A DNA stretch of 64,000 nt, taken from assembly GCA_965276815.1 (NCBI GenBank), contig CBDIBE010000006.1, positions 186,001 to 250,000 of the forward strand. The letters are read 5' to 3'. The translations under genes and the position numbers were made by a program. Numbering within the stretch: position 1 is the first letter of the stretch; each line of letters begins with the position of its first letter. The notes beneath the pieces were generated by a model. It had not been told where the DNA came from. It ran no database searches and saw nothing but the letters and a program-made list of their open reading frames with translations. The stretch is from JAVVHH01 sp965276815. GTDB taxonomy: Bacteria; Pseudomonadota; Alphaproteobacteria; Acetobacterales; Acetobacteraceae. Positions 28,787 to 37,735 of this stretch are shown piece after piece.

Positions 28787-30040
28787 TCAGTTTCTCGGTC
28801 CGAGCCCCCGCCCCCGCCCGATCACCCCCTCCCCGAACCGCCCCCGCAACGCATCCACCGCCCGCTGCGCCGCTACCCGCCGCCCCGCCTCCGGATCTGC
28901 CAAATCCCCCCGATCCGCCAGCTCCGCCGAAACCAACGGATTCGCCCCGACCCCGATCAGCCGAAACGCCGTCCCATCGGCCTCCCGCTGCAGCAACCCC
29001 CGCGCCGCCTCGAACAGCAGGTCCGGCAATTGCGTCGGCCTAGCCAGCCGCCGATTGCGAGTCCGCAGCGCGAACCCGGCCGTCTTCAGCTTCAGCACCA
29101 CGCCGCCCGCGGCCAGCTCCTGCTCCCGCAACCGCCGCGCCAGCTTTTCTGCGAGTCGCCAGAGCTGCCGCTCCAATGCCGCCCGCTCCGTCAAATCCGT
29201 ATCGAAGGTCGTCTCCGCCGAGATCGACTTCGCCGCCTCGCCCGTATGCACGATCCGGACGTCCTCGCCCCGCGCCCGTCTTACCAGGCTTGGCCCATCC
29301 TCCCCCAACCGCGCCCGCGCCTGCCGGTCGTCCAGCCCCTGCAAATGCGCCAAATGCGTGATCCCCAGCCCCTTCAGCTTGCGCTCCAGCACCGGCCCCA
29401 CGCCCGGCAACAACCCCACCCGCTCGTCGGCCAGCACCGCAGCCGCATCGCTCCCCAGCACCGCAAACCCCCGCGGCTTGTCCCGCCCCGCCGCGATCTT
29501 CGCCAGCAGCCGGTTGCCCGCCAGCCCGATCGATACCGTCACCCCCACCTCGGTCTCCACAAGCTGCGCGAACCGTGCCAGCACCGAAGCGGGCGGCGCC
29601 CCATGCAGCGCCTCGGTCCCCCGCAAATCCATCACCGCCTCGTCGATCGACAACGGCTGCACCAGCGGCGTCAGCGCCCCCATCAGCCCCCGCACCTGCC
29701 GCGCCGCCGCCGCATACTTGGAAAAATCCGGCCGGATCACCACCGCCTCCGGGCACAGCTTCAGCGCCTTGAACATCGGCATCGCGCTGTGCACGCCATA
29801 CAGCCGCGCAATGTAACAGGCCGTCGTCACCACGCCCCGTACCGCGCCCCCTACGATCACCGGCGACCCGGCCAGCTCCGGCCGGTCCCGCTTCTCCACG
29901 CTCGCATAGAACGCGTCGCAATCCACATGCGCGATCGCCAGCGCAAACAGCTCGGGGTGGCTCACCACCCGGCGCGAGCCGCACCCCTCGCACGTCTCCG
30001 CCCGCGTCTGCCGGAAGCAATCCCGGCAAAGCCTAGCCAT
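28787..30040 (-). CDS. dinB: DNA polymerase IV (Y-family) with N-terminal zinc-finger-like segment
   Basis: Translesion DNA polymerase; 417 residues. The N-terminus has CRDCFRQTRAETCEGCGS, a four-cysteine zinc-ribbon-like segment before the polymerase core, seen in many alphaproteobacterial DinB proteins. The core has the metal residues in HVDCDAFYASVEKRDRP and the second catalytic acidic pair in PLSIDEAVMDL. Thumb (helix-hairpin-helix, LLPGVGPVLERKLKGLGI) and little-finger domains follow. The start ATG overlaps the upstream ROK gene by eight bases. No LexA site was seen nearby, so it seems to depend on the ROK gene's promoter. Confidence 0.94.
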   Translation of the reverse strand: MARLCRDCFRQTRAETCEGCGSRRVVSHPELFALAIAHVDCDAFYASVEKRDRPELAGSPVIVGGAVRGVVTTACYIARLYGVHSAMPMFKALKLCPEAVVIRPDFSKYAAAARQVRGLMGALTPLVQPLSIDEAVMDLRGTEALHGAPPASVLARFAQLVETEVGVTVSIGLAGNRLLAKIAAGRDKPRGFAVLGSDAAAVLADERVGLLPGVGPVLERKLKGLGITHLAHLQGLDDRQARARLGEDGPSLVRRARGEDVRIVHTGEAAKSISAETTFDTDLTERAALERQLWRLAEKLARRLREQELAAGGVVLKLKTAGFALRTRNRRLARPTQLPDLLFEAARGLLQREADGTAFRLIGVGANPLVSAELADRGDLADPEAGRRVAAQRAVDALRGRFGEGVIGRGRGLGPRN

Positions 30041-30923
30041 CGTCCGGCCACAACCACGCCGCCCCCCGCACCCCGGAACTATCCCCGTGCCGATTGCGCA
30101 CGATCGGCGTGTCCACGGTGTCGCTGAACACGTAGCGCCGCAGCAGCGCCGGCACCCGCTCATACAGATGAGCCATATTCGACAACCCGCCGCCCAGCAC
30201 GATCACATCGGGATCCAGCACATCCACGATCACCGCCAACCCCCGCGCCAGCCGGTCCGCATGCCGCTCCAACGCCCCCCGCGCCCGCGCATCCCCGCCC
30301 GCTTCCCGCTCCAGCAGCGCCGCACCATCCGCCACCCCGCCAGACCGCGCCAACCCAGGCCCCGCCAAGTAAAGCTCCAAGCACCCGCGCTGCCCACACC
30401 AGCAAGGCGGCAAGGGATACTCGTCCGCCTCCGGCCAAGGCAGCGGCGTATGCCCCCACTCCCCTGCGACCCGGTGCCGGCCACCCAATACCTTCCCATC
30501 CACCACGATCCCGCCGCCGCAGCCCGTCCCCAGGATCACCCCGAACACGCACCGCGCCCCCCGCCCCGCGCCATCCGTCGCCTCGCTGAGCGCAAAGCAA
30601 TTGGCATCGTTGTCTACCCGCACGGGCCGCCCAATCGCCGCCTCCAGATCCCGATCCAGCGCCTGCCCAATCAAGATCTGCGTGTTCGCGTTCTTCACCA
30701 GCCCGGTCGCCGGGCTGATCACCCCCGGAATGCCCACCCCCACGCTCGCCCGCACCCCGGCCTCCGACTCCGCCGCTTCGACGAGCCCCGCCATCGCCCG
30801 GATGATCTCCGGATACGCCCCCGGCGTCTCCGCCCGTCGCCGCAGCCGGATCTCCCCCGCCAAATCGAGCAGGACGATCTCCGTCTTGGTCCCGCCCAGG
30901 TCGATGCCGATGCGATAGCCCAT
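30033..30923 (-). CDS. ROK family sugar kinase
   Basis: Probably phosphorylates a hexose such as fructose, glucose or N-acetylglucosamine; 296 residues. Motifs run in the normal ROK order: DLGGTKTEIVLLD at the N-terminus, VGIPGVISPATGLVKNANTQ, catalytic Asp in RVDNDANCFAL, GTGCGGGIVVDG, the zinc motif GHTP...CWCGQRGCLELY and a C-terminal VIVLGGGLSN. Substrate is not determined. It is transcribed with dinB, and its start lies about 90 bases from the divergent tusA gene. Confidence 0.9.
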   Translation of the reverse strand: MGYRIGIDLGGTKTEIVLLDLAGEIRLRRRAETPGAYPEIIRAMAGLVEAAESEAGVRASVGVGIPGVISPATGLVKNANTQILIGQALDRDLEAAIGRPVRVDNDANCFALSEATDGAGRGARCVFGVILGTGCGGGIVVDGKVLGGRHRVAGEWGHTPLPWPEADEYPLPPCWCGQRGCLELYLAGPGLARSGGVADGAALLEREAGGDARARGALERHADRLARGLAVIVDVLDPDVIVLGGGLSNMAHLYERVPALLRRYVFSDTVDTPIVRNRHGDSSGVRGAAWLWPDDG

Positions 30924-31012
30924 GGCAAGCGCTTATATTCTACCGCGCTGCTTGCTCAAGCGCAGCCAGCGGGAGAGATTAAGGCCATGAGGCGCAGCCG
31001 AGAGACTAATGC

Positions 31013-31258
31013 ATGAGCGAGACCGTCCTCGACGTCAAAGGCATGACCTGCCCCCTCCCTGTGCTCCGCGCCAACCGCGCCCTTCGCAGCCTGCCCCCCG
31101 GCGCTCGCCTGCGCGTGCTCGCCACCGACCGCGCCTCCGTCGCCGATTTCCAGGCCTTCTGCCGCGAAACCGGCCACGCCCTCATCGCCCAGGGCGAGGA
31201 AGCCGGCGTCTTCAGCTTCACCATCCGCAAGCGCCCCGACCCGGTGGAGGCCCCCTAA
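31013..31258 (+). CDS. tusA: TusA-family sulfurtransferase
   Basis: An 81-residue protein with the sulfur-carrier motif CPLP in DVKGMTCPLPVLRANRAL. TusA-like proteins pass sulfur as a persulfide, for tRNA thiolation or other sulfur chemistry. The family cannot be split further by eye. Its TAA overlaps the ATG of the next gene (TAATG), so both are translated together. Confidence 0.88.
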   Translation: MSETVLDVKGMTCPLPVLRANRALRSLPPGARLRVLATDRASVADFQAFCRETGHALIAQGEEAGVFSFTIRKRPDPVEAP

Positions 31259-32190
31259 TGCCCGTCGCCCTCTTCACCCATCCCGCCTGCCTCGGCCACG
31301 ACACCGGCCCGCTCCACCCGGAATCGCCCGCCCGCCTCCGCCGGGTCCTGCAAGCCCTCGAACACCCCGACTTCGTCCCCCTGCTCCGCGAGCAGGCGCC
31401 CGAAGCCACCACAGCCCAGCTCGAGCTCGCCCACCCCGCCGACTACGTCGACGCCATCCTCGCCATCCAGCCCGACGAGGGCGAATCCGTCTATCTCGAC
31501 GGCGACACCCTCATGAGCCACGGCAGCCGCGCCGCCATCCTGCGCACGGTCGGCGCCCCCATCGCCGCCGTCGACGCCGTCATGGAAGGCTGGGCCACCG
31601 CCGCCTTCGCCGCCGTCCGCCCGCCGGGTCACCACGCCGAGCGGGCCCGCGCCATGGGCTTCTGCCTGTTCAACGGCGCCGCCATCGCCGCCTGGCACGC
31701 CCGCGCCCGCTGGGGCATCAAGCGCGTCGCCATCGTCGACTTCGACGTCCACCACGGCAACGGCACCCAGCACATCCTGGAGACCGACCCCGACTTCTTC
31801 TACGCCAGCAGCCACCAATCGCCCTGCTACCCCGGTACCGGCGCCGCCTCCGAGCGCGGCGTCGCCGACAACGTGGTCAACATGCCGCTCCGCCCGGGCT
31901 CCGGCAGCGCCCAGTTCCGCCAAGCCTGGGAAGCCACCGCCATCCCGGCGCTCGACGCCTTCGCCCCGGAACTGCTCATCATCTCCGCCGGCTTCGACGC
32001 CCACCGCGCCGACCCGCTGGCCGATTTGCGCCTGGAAACCGAAGATTTCGGCTGGATTACCGACCAACTCATGGCCGTCGCCGACCGGCATTGCGCCGGC
32101 AAGCTAGTCTCGGTGCTTGAGGGCGGCTACGACCTCGACGCGCTCGCCGCCTCCGCCGCCTTGCACGTCCGGCGGCTCATGCGGCAGTAG
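31258..32190 (+). CDS. Histone deacetylase / acetylpolyamine amidohydrolase family protein
   Basis: A zinc-dependent deacetylase of 310 residues. Motifs include RPPGHHAERARAMGFCLFNG, the metal-binding DFDVHHGNGTQHI and SAGFDAHRADPLADL. In bacteria such enzymes act on acetylated polyamines, small molecules or proteins; the substrate here is unknown. This gene before xseB-ispA is a common alphaproteobacterial order. Confidence 0.92.
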   Translation: MPVALFTHPACLGHDTGPLHPESPARLRRVLQALEHPDFVPLLREQAPEATTAQLELAHPADYVDAILAIQPDEGESVYLDGDTLMSHGSRAAILRTVGAPIAAVDAVMEGWATAAFAAVRPPGHHAERARAMGFCLFNGAAIAAWHARARWGIKRVAIVDFDVHHGNGTQHILETDPDFFYASSHQSPCYPGTGAASERGVADNVVNMPLRPGSGSAQFRQAWEATAIPALDAFAPELLIISAGFDAHRADPLADLRLETEDFGWITDQLMAVADRHCAGKLVSVLEGGYDLDALAASAALHVRRLMRQ

Positions 32191-32216
32191 GAAGCCCAGT
32201 AACCAACGAGGGCCGC

Positions 32217-32447
32217 ATGGCGGACGACATTTCCACCCTCTCCTTCGAGGACGCGCTGGCGGAGCTGGAGCGGATCGTCCGCGGCCTCGAAGGCGGCCAG
32301 CAGAAGCTCGAAGACGCCATCGTCGGCTACGAGCGCGGCGCCGCGCTGCGCCGGCACTGCGAAACCAAGCTCGCCGAGGCCGAAGCCCGCGTCCAGGCCA
32401 TCGTCGAGAAGTCGGACGGCTCGCTGGCCCTGAAGGTCATGGAATGA
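32217..32447 (+). CDS. xseB: Exodeoxyribonuclease VII small subunit
   Basis: A 76-residue helical protein. The family sequence is LSFEDALAELERIVRGLEGG followed by QQKLEDAIVGYERGAALRRHC. It combines with XseA, which is not in the window, to degrade single-stranded DNA. The stop overlaps the ispA start (ATGA). Confidence 0.95.
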   Translation: MADDISTLSFEDALAELERIVRGLEGGQQKLEDAIVGYERGAALRRHCETKLAEAEARVQAIVEKSDGSLALKVME

Positions 32448-33346
32448 GCGCGTCCGTGGCCATCAACATCCCAGAAATCCTCGCCGAGCAGGCGCGCGTC
32501 GTCGAAGAGGCGATCGACTCGCTGCTCCCCGTGCCGGAGGGCCCGGAACGCCGCCTGCTCGAAGCGATGCGCTACGCGACGCTCGGCGGCGGCAAACGCA
32601 TGCGCGGCTTCCTGGTGATGGAAGTCGCCGGCCTGTTCGGCGTCGCCACCGCCTGCGCCGCCCGAGTCGCCGCCTCGGTCGAGATGCTGCACGCCTACTC
32701 CTTGGTCCACGACGACCTGCCCTGCATGGATGACGACGACGTCCGCCGCGGCCAGCCGAGCACCCACCGCGCCTTCGACGAGGCCACCGCCGTCCTCGCC
32801 GGCGACGCGCTGCAATCCCGCGCCTTCGAGATCCTCGCCGAGCCCGACACCCATTCCGACCCGGCCGCCCGCTGCGAGCTGGTCGCCGCCCTCGGTCTGG
32901 CCAGCGGCTCGCGCGGCATGGCCGGCGGCCAGATGATCGACATGGCCACCGAAGGCCAAACCCTCACCGCCGCCGAAATCGGCCGCCTGCAGGCGCTCAA
33001 GACCGGCCGCCTGATCCAATACAGCGCCGAAGCCGGCGCCATCCTCGGCCGCGCCGCCCAGCAAGTCCGCACGCATATCGCGTGGTACGGCCGCGACCTC
33101 GGCGGCGCCTTTCAGATCGTCGACGACGTGCTGGACGCAGTCGGCACCACCGAGGGCATCGGCAAGACCGCGGGCAAGGACGAAGCCGCCGGCAAAGCGA
33201 CCCTGGTCAGCCTCATGGGCGTCGACCGCGCGCGCGCCACCGCCGAGATGCTGGCCGAGCAAGCCGCCAAGCACCTCGACGTCTTCGGCCCCGAAGCCGG
33301 CCGCCTCCGCGCCCTAACCCAGTTCGTCGTCTCCCGCCAAAGCTGA
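32444..33346 (+). CDS. ispA: Polyprenyl synthetase (farnesyl diphosphate synthase type)
   Basis: Condenses isopentenyl diphosphate with allylic diphosphates to make farnesyl diphosphate; 300 residues. The first Asp-rich motif is in SLVHDDLPCMDDDDVRRGQP and the second in FQIVDDVLDAVG. KTGRLIQYS and the GGGKRMR substrate motif are present. In related genomes dxs usually follows ispA, but here tlyA follows directly. Confidence 0.94.
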   Translation: MSASVAINIPEILAEQARVVEEAIDSLLPVPEGPERRLLEAMRYATLGGGKRMRGFLVMEVAGLFGVATACAARVAASVEMLHAYSLVHDDLPCMDDDDVRRGQPSTHRAFDEATAVLAGDALQSRAFEILAEPDTHSDPAARCELVAALGLASGSRGMAGGQMIDMATEGQTLTAAEIGRLQALKTGRLIQYSAEAGAILGRAAQQVRTHIAWYGRDLGGAFQIVDDVLDAVGTTEGIGKTAGKDEAAGKATLVSLMGVDRARATAEMLAEQAAKHLDVFGPEAGRLRALTQFVVSRQS

Positions 33347-33362
33347 CCTCACCCCGGCCTGA

Positions 33363-34103
33363 ATGCCCAAGCGCCGCGCCGACCAAGCGCTCGTCGATCT
33401 CGGCCTCGTCGAAAGCCGCACCCGCGCCCAGGCCCTGATCCTCGCCGGCAAGGTCTGGACCGGCGACACCCGCATCAACAAGGCCGGCGATCTGCTGTCC
33501 GTTGGCGCCCCGCTCCAAGTCCGCGGCCAGGACCATCCCTGGGCCTCCCGCGGCGGCCTCAAGCTCGACCACGCCCTTCACCACTTCAACCTCTCGCCCG
33601 CCGGCCGCATCTGCCTCGACATCGGCGCCAGCACCGGCGGCTTCACCAGCGTTTTGCTCCACCACGGCGCCGCCCGCGTCTACGCCGTCGACGTCGGTCA
33701 CGGCCAGCTCGCCTGGTCGCTGCGCTCCGACCCCCGCGTCATCGTCCGCGAACGCGTCAATGCCCGTTATCTCTCGCCCGGGCAAATTACCGAACCCATC
33801 CAGGCCCTGGTCTGCGACGCCAGCTTCATCGGTCTTGAGACGTTGCTGCCGCGCCCGCTCGCGCTCTGCGCGCCCGGCGCCTGGGCGGTCGCGCTGATCA
33901 AGCCGCAATTCGAGGCAGGACCCGGCCAGGTCGGCAAGGGCGGCGTCGTCCGCGACCCCGCCATCCACCAAGCCGTCTGCGCCCGCATCACCGCCTGGTG
34001 GTCCGCCTTACCGGGCTGGACGGTCACCGGAATCGTCGAAAGCCCGATCACCGGCCCTGAAGGCAATCGTGAATTTTTAATAGCCGCCGCGTTAGCGCAT
34101 TAA
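33363..34103 (+). CDS. tlyA: TlyA family 16S/23S rRNA methyltransferase (hemolysin A-like)
   Basis: A 246-residue protein with an N-terminal S4 RNA-binding domain (RADQALVDLGLVESRTRAQA) and a Rossmann methyltransferase domain with motif I DIGASTGGFTSVLL. WASRGGLKLDHAL and KPQFEAG are typical of the family, which 2'-O-methylates rRNA cytidines. It follows ispA by 16 bases. Confidence 0.92.
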   Translation: MPKRRADQALVDLGLVESRTRAQALILAGKVWTGDTRINKAGDLLSVGAPLQVRGQDHPWASRGGLKLDHALHHFNLSPAGRICLDIGASTGGFTSVLLHHGAARVYAVDVGHGQLAWSLRSDPRVIVRERVNARYLSPGQITEPIQALVCDASFIGLETLLPRPLALCAPGAWAVALIKPQFEAGPGQVGKGGVVRDPAIHQAVCARITAWWSALPGWTVTGIVESPITGPEGNREFLIAAALAH

Positions 34104-34316
34104 CCGCAAAATCACTTCTGCCGCTAAGCTACACTTAACAGTAGCCGGGCCGCCACGCGGCGAGCTCGCAGTTAGCCGCGCTCCTGCGCGCCCAAGAGAA
34201 GCTTTGTTGAAAGCAGATCTGCCCAGCATCCGGCGATCTTTTGCCGGGCGATCATTTGCGTTACTCTGAGATAATTTCCGAGCGGCATTGACCCGCAATT
34301 GGGGGGACATTTCAGC

Positions 34317-35453
34317 ATGAGCATACGCACGCTTCTCGTGAGTTCGTTGCTGCTTGGATCAGCCGGGATCGGCGTCGCGCAACCGCTCAGCGGCCTCTAT
34401 ATCGGCGCCGGAGCCGGCGTTAATCTTTCGCAAACCGCCGTTTCGGCCAACGGCCACACCCATATCAGCACCGATGCCGGACCGGTCGGCGTGGCCGCGC
34501 TCGGTTGGGGCTTCGGCAACGGACTGCGCGCCGAACTCGAAGGCAGCTATCGCAGCAACGAGGTGAGCCGGCTGCAGACCGTCCGGGATAACGGCTTGCT
34601 TGAGGACACCGGGAACGTACAGGGCCGGATCGGAACCGCCGCGGCCATGGCCAACCTGCTTTACGACATCGATCTGACCCGTTTCGCGATCCCAGTCACC
34701 CCCTACATTGGCGCCGGCATCGGCTATGGCTGGCGAGACTACGACGACGTTTCCGGGGAAGAGCCGCTTGCCTTGACTCTTCCCGGAAACAATGTCGCGC
34801 GCGGCAACGGCGTCACCACCCGGATGGGCACTTACGGGCATCTGGCGTTCCAAGCGATCGGCGGCGTCGCCGTGCCGCTTTCCTTTCTTCCCGGAGCCCA
34901 ATTGACCGCCGAATACCGGTTTTTCGTCATGGAGCACACGCGGTTCGGTGCGGAAGATATTCTGCACACCACGAATAGCTTCAACGGCTCCGTCCCCTCC
35001 ACCCGCGGCTACGGCTATGACGATTACCGCAGCCACTCCGTGCTGATCGGGCTGCGCTACGCGTTCTCGTCGGCGCCCCCGCCAATCGCACAAGCAGCGC
35101 CCCCGGTCGCGCCGATCGCCGCGTCGCGCACCTATTTGGTCTTCTTCGACTGGGATCGGGCCGACCTGACCGATCGTGCGCGACAGATCATCGGCGAGGC
35201 CGCGCAGGCAACCACGCGCGTGCAAGTGACGCGGATCGAGGTTGACGGCTACACCGACCTTTCTGGCTCAGCCGCTTACAACCAGGGACTTTCGGTCCGC
35301 CGCGCCCAGGCCGTAGCCGCCGAATTGGCGCGCGATGGTGTCCCGCGCGCGGCAATTGCCGTGCAAGGCTTCGGCGAGTCCGACCCGCTGGTCCCAACCG
35401 CCGCCGGCGTCCGCGAGCCGCAGAACCGCCGCGTGCAGATCATCTTGCGCTAG
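34317..35453 (+). CDS. Outer-membrane beta-barrel protein with OmpA C-terminal domain
   Basis: A 378-residue envelope protein. A signal peptide (MSIRTLLVSSLLLGSAGIGVAQ) is followed by an eight-strand-type barrel of about 220 residues with alternating Gly/aromatic strands. A short Pro/Ala linker leads to a C-terminal OmpA domain with VDGYTDLSGSAAYNQGLSVRR, whose Asp and Arg bind peptidoglycan. It probably links the outer membrane to the wall. The ATG at 34317 was chosen because it starts the signal peptide. The 213-base upstream region contains a small inverted repeat (34230-34247) but no clear promoter. Confidence 0.9.
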   Translation: MSIRTLLVSSLLLGSAGIGVAQPLSGLYIGAGAGVNLSQTAVSANGHTHISTDAGPVGVAALGWGFGNGLRAELEGSYRSNEVSRLQTVRDNGLLEDTGNVQGRIGTAAAMANLLYDIDLTRFAIPVTPYIGAGIGYGWRDYDDVSGEEPLALTLPGNNVARGNGVTTRMGTYGHLAFQAIGGVAVPLSFLPGAQLTAEYRFFVMEHTRFGAEDILHTTNSFNGSVPSTRGYGYDDYRSHSVLIGLRYAFSSAPPPIAQAAPPVAPIAASRTYLVFFDWDRADLTDRARQIIGEAAQATTRVQVTRIEVDGYTDLSGSAAYNQGLSVRRAQAVAAELARDGVPRAAIAVQGFGESDPLVPTAAGVREPQNRRVQIILR

Positions 35454-35527
35454 CCCGGCTGGGCTGCCCAGCTGTCGACCGCCAAAACGCTTGACCCCGC
35501 CGCAGCCCATATGTTCCTGTTCTGTTC

Positions 35528-36100
35528 ATGCTCAACCAACCCACTCCGGCAGACCCGATCGATCTCGCCGCCCAAGTCGCCGACGACGCCCAATTCTACC
35601 GCGCCGTCCTGCACGAGATGATCAACGCCGGCGTCGACCACGTCCGCATCGGCGCCGCTCACGCCAAAGACCGCGCCGCCGATGGCCAAGCCAACTCTGC
35701 CGCCGCTCGCGCCGCCCAGCATCGCCTCGCCGCCCGCAAGCGCATCATCCGCAAGGTCGAAGACGTCATCCAGCGCGAGGCGCCCAACCCCAGCGAGCAG
35801 GAAACCCTTCGGGCCGAGCTGCTCGACCGCCTCGACCGCCCCGATTTCGAGGACGAGATCGCCGGTCGCCCCATCGACGAGGTCATCACCGACATCGTCC
35901 GCGACCTCGGCCTCGCCAGCCCGGACGCCGGCCCGCCCGCCTGGAAGCGCCGCACCCCCGAGGACATCGCACTCCTCTCCGCCCGCGCTGCAGGCGCCGC
36001 GCCGGCAACCGGCCAGCCCCGCACCGCAACCATCAGCGTCCTGCACCCCGCCTGTTCCCAAACGTTGGAACGCGCCTTCGGCCTCGCCGCCCGCCACTGA
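35528..36100 (+). CDS. Hypothetical protein
   Basis: 190 residues, rich in Ala, Arg, Asp and Glu, predicted mostly helical and soluble. It starts MLNQPTPADPIDLAAQVADD. Nothing in it matches a family I can name. The middle (residues 60-110) is strongly charged and could form a coiled coil. Codon use resembles the neighbours, which supports it being real. It converges with the flavin monooxygenase gene, 27 bases away. Confidence 0.55.
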   Translation: MLNQPTPADPIDLAAQVADDAQFYRAVLHEMINAGVDHVRIGAAHAKDRAADGQANSAAARAAQHRLAARKRIIRKVEDVIQREAPNPSEQETLRAELLDRLDRPDFEDEIAGRPIDEVITDIVRDLGLASPDAGPPAWKRRTPEDIALLSARAAGAAPATGQPRTATISVLHPACSQTLERAFGLAARH

Positions 36101-36127
36101 TCGAGTAGCGCCTCATGGCGGCCGGCC

Positions 36128-37474
36128 TCAAGCCGTCTTCGCCGCGCTTTGTCCGGCGTATCGATTGGTCCGGAACGGCACCCCCAAATTCTCCCGCAGC
36201 GTCGCCCCCTCGTACTCCGTCCGGAACAGCCCCCGACGCTGCAGCTCCGGGATCACCGTCTCGACAAAATCCTCCAGCGGCTGCGTGTAGTATGGCGAGA
36301 GCATCGTGAAGCCGTCCGCCGCGCCCTCCTTGAACCATTCCTCCATCATGTCGGCCAACCCCATCGGCGTCCCGACATAAACCAAGTGCCCCAAGCTGAA
36401 CGTAAACCGCCGCCCCAACTCCCGGATCGACAAATTCTCCCGCCGCGCTAAATCGATCAGCATCTTCTGCCGCGCCTTCGCCGCGTTGCTCGGCGGCAGC
36501 TCCGGCAGCGGCCCATCCAGCGGGAACTTTCGCAAGTCCAAGTCGCCCGCCAGCCGCTGCACGCTTGCCAGCGCCCCATCCTCCGAAGCTCCCGCCACCA
36601 TGGCGTTGTATTTCGCCCGCGCCTCGCTCTCCGTCGGCGCCAGCACGTACCGAATCCCCGGCATGATCTTCAAATGGTCCGGATGCCGCCCAAACCGCGC
36701 CATCCGCCCCTTCAGCCCGCGATAGAACCCCTGCGCCTCCTCGAGCGAGACCTGCGCCGTGAACACCACGTCGGCCGTCCGCGCCGCCAGCTCGCACCCC
36801 GGGTCCGACGACCCGGCCTGCGCGATCACCGGATAGCCCTGCGGCGACCGGGCCACATTCAGCGGCCCATGCACCGCGAAATGCTTCCCCTTATGCCCCA
36901 GCACATGCAGCTTCGACGGTTCGATATACTGCCCGCTCGCCCGGTCCCGGATGACCGCGTCATCCTCCCAGCTATCCCACAACCCGGTGACCACATCGTA
37001 GAACTCCTCCGCCCGCTCGTAGCGCAGCGAATGCTCCATGTGCTTGTCCTGGCTGAAGTTCAGTGCCTCGTCCACGTTCTGCGAGGTCACCAGATTCCAG
37101 CCGGCGCGCCCGTTGCTGATGTGGTCGATCGTGGCGAACTTGCGCGCAATGCTGAACGGGTCGTTGTAGGTCGTCGTCGCCGTCGCGATCAAACCCACCC
37201 GCTTTGTCGCCACCGCCAGCGCCGCAAGCAGCGTCAGCGGCTCGAGCCGCACGCACCGCGCCGCCTCCGCCAGCGCCTCCGCCTTGCCCCCCGACAGATA
37301 GAACGCCGGCGCCACCGCCGCGCTGTCCTGGAAGAACAGCATGTCCATCTTGCCGCGCTCGGCCGTCTGCGCCAGCCGCACGCAGTCGGGAAACTCCATG
37401 TCGGTCGGCCGCGCCCCCGGCATCCGCCAATAGCCCGGCGGATGGCAGAACGCCGTCAATTTCATCTGCCGCAT
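36128..37474 (-). CDS. NtaA/SnaA/DszA-type FMN-dependent monooxygenase (luciferase-like)
   Basis: A 448-residue bacterial-luciferase-fold protein that would use FMNH2 from a separate reductase to oxidise an unknown small molecule. Typical sequence includes LAQTAERGKMDMLFFQDS, TYNDPFSIARKFATIDHISN, GRAGWNLVTSQN and AGSSDPGCELAARTADVVF. The family includes enzymes for nitrilotriacetate, dibenzothiophene sulfone and other substrates. The start was set by AGGAG upstream of an ATG that gives MRQMKLTAFCHPPGYWR. Just upstream is the remnant of a peptide-binding protein gene in the same orientation, so this was probably part of an uptake-plus-oxidation operon. Confidence 0.88.
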   Translation of the reverse strand: MRQMKLTAFCHPPGYWRMPGARPTDMEFPDCVRLAQTAERGKMDMLFFQDSAAVAPAFYLSGGKAEALAEAARCVRLEPLTLLAALAVATKRVGLIATATTTYNDPFSIARKFATIDHISNGRAGWNLVTSQNVDEALNFSQDKHMEHSLRYERAEEFYDVVTGLWDSWEDDAVIRDRASGQYIEPSKLHVLGHKGKHFAVHGPLNVARSPQGYPVIAQAGSSDPGCELAARTADVVFTAQVSLEEAQGFYRGLKGRMARFGRHPDHLKIMPGIRYVLAPTESEARAKYNAMVAGASEDGALASVQRLAGDLDLRKFPLDGPLPELPPSNAAKARQKMLIDLARRENLSIRELGRRFTFSLGHLVYVGTPMGLADMMEEWFKEGAADGFTMLSPYYTQPLEDFVETVIPELQRRGLFRTEYEGATLRENLGVPFRTNRYAGQSAAKTA

Positions 37475-37485
37475 CCCGCTCGCTC

Positions 37486-37735
37486 CTATCGGCCGTCCCG
37501 CCGCACGTTCATCGCCAGCGTGTACTGGTCCGCCCGCGGCTGCAACGTAAGGTCCTTTCGCAGGCCCCAAGACGCCTTACGAACAACAGCGGCAGCGCCG
37601 CCTGCTGCTCCATCGCATACCGCACAGCGTGCTCGGTCAACCGCTCGCGTTCCGCGTCATCGAACGTGCCGTCCACCTTCGCCAGCATGCCATCCAACTT
37701 GGGATTCGAGAATGCCGCACTTGCGAAGTTAGTTC
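37486..37735 (-). pseudogene. C-terminal remnant of a family 5 solute-binding protein (peptide/nickel type)
   Basis: The minus strand encodes NFASAAFSNPKLDGMLAKVD and DAERERLTEHAVRYAMEQQA, then shifts frame near a GTTCGT and continues with WGLRKDLTLQPRADQYTLAM to a TAG. This is the usual C-terminal end of extracellular dipeptide/oligopeptide-binding proteins. All of the N-terminal part is missing and the fragment starts within a few bases of the transglycosylase stop, so a deletion joined the two. The stop lies 11 bases before the monooxygenase start. Confidence 0.75.
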
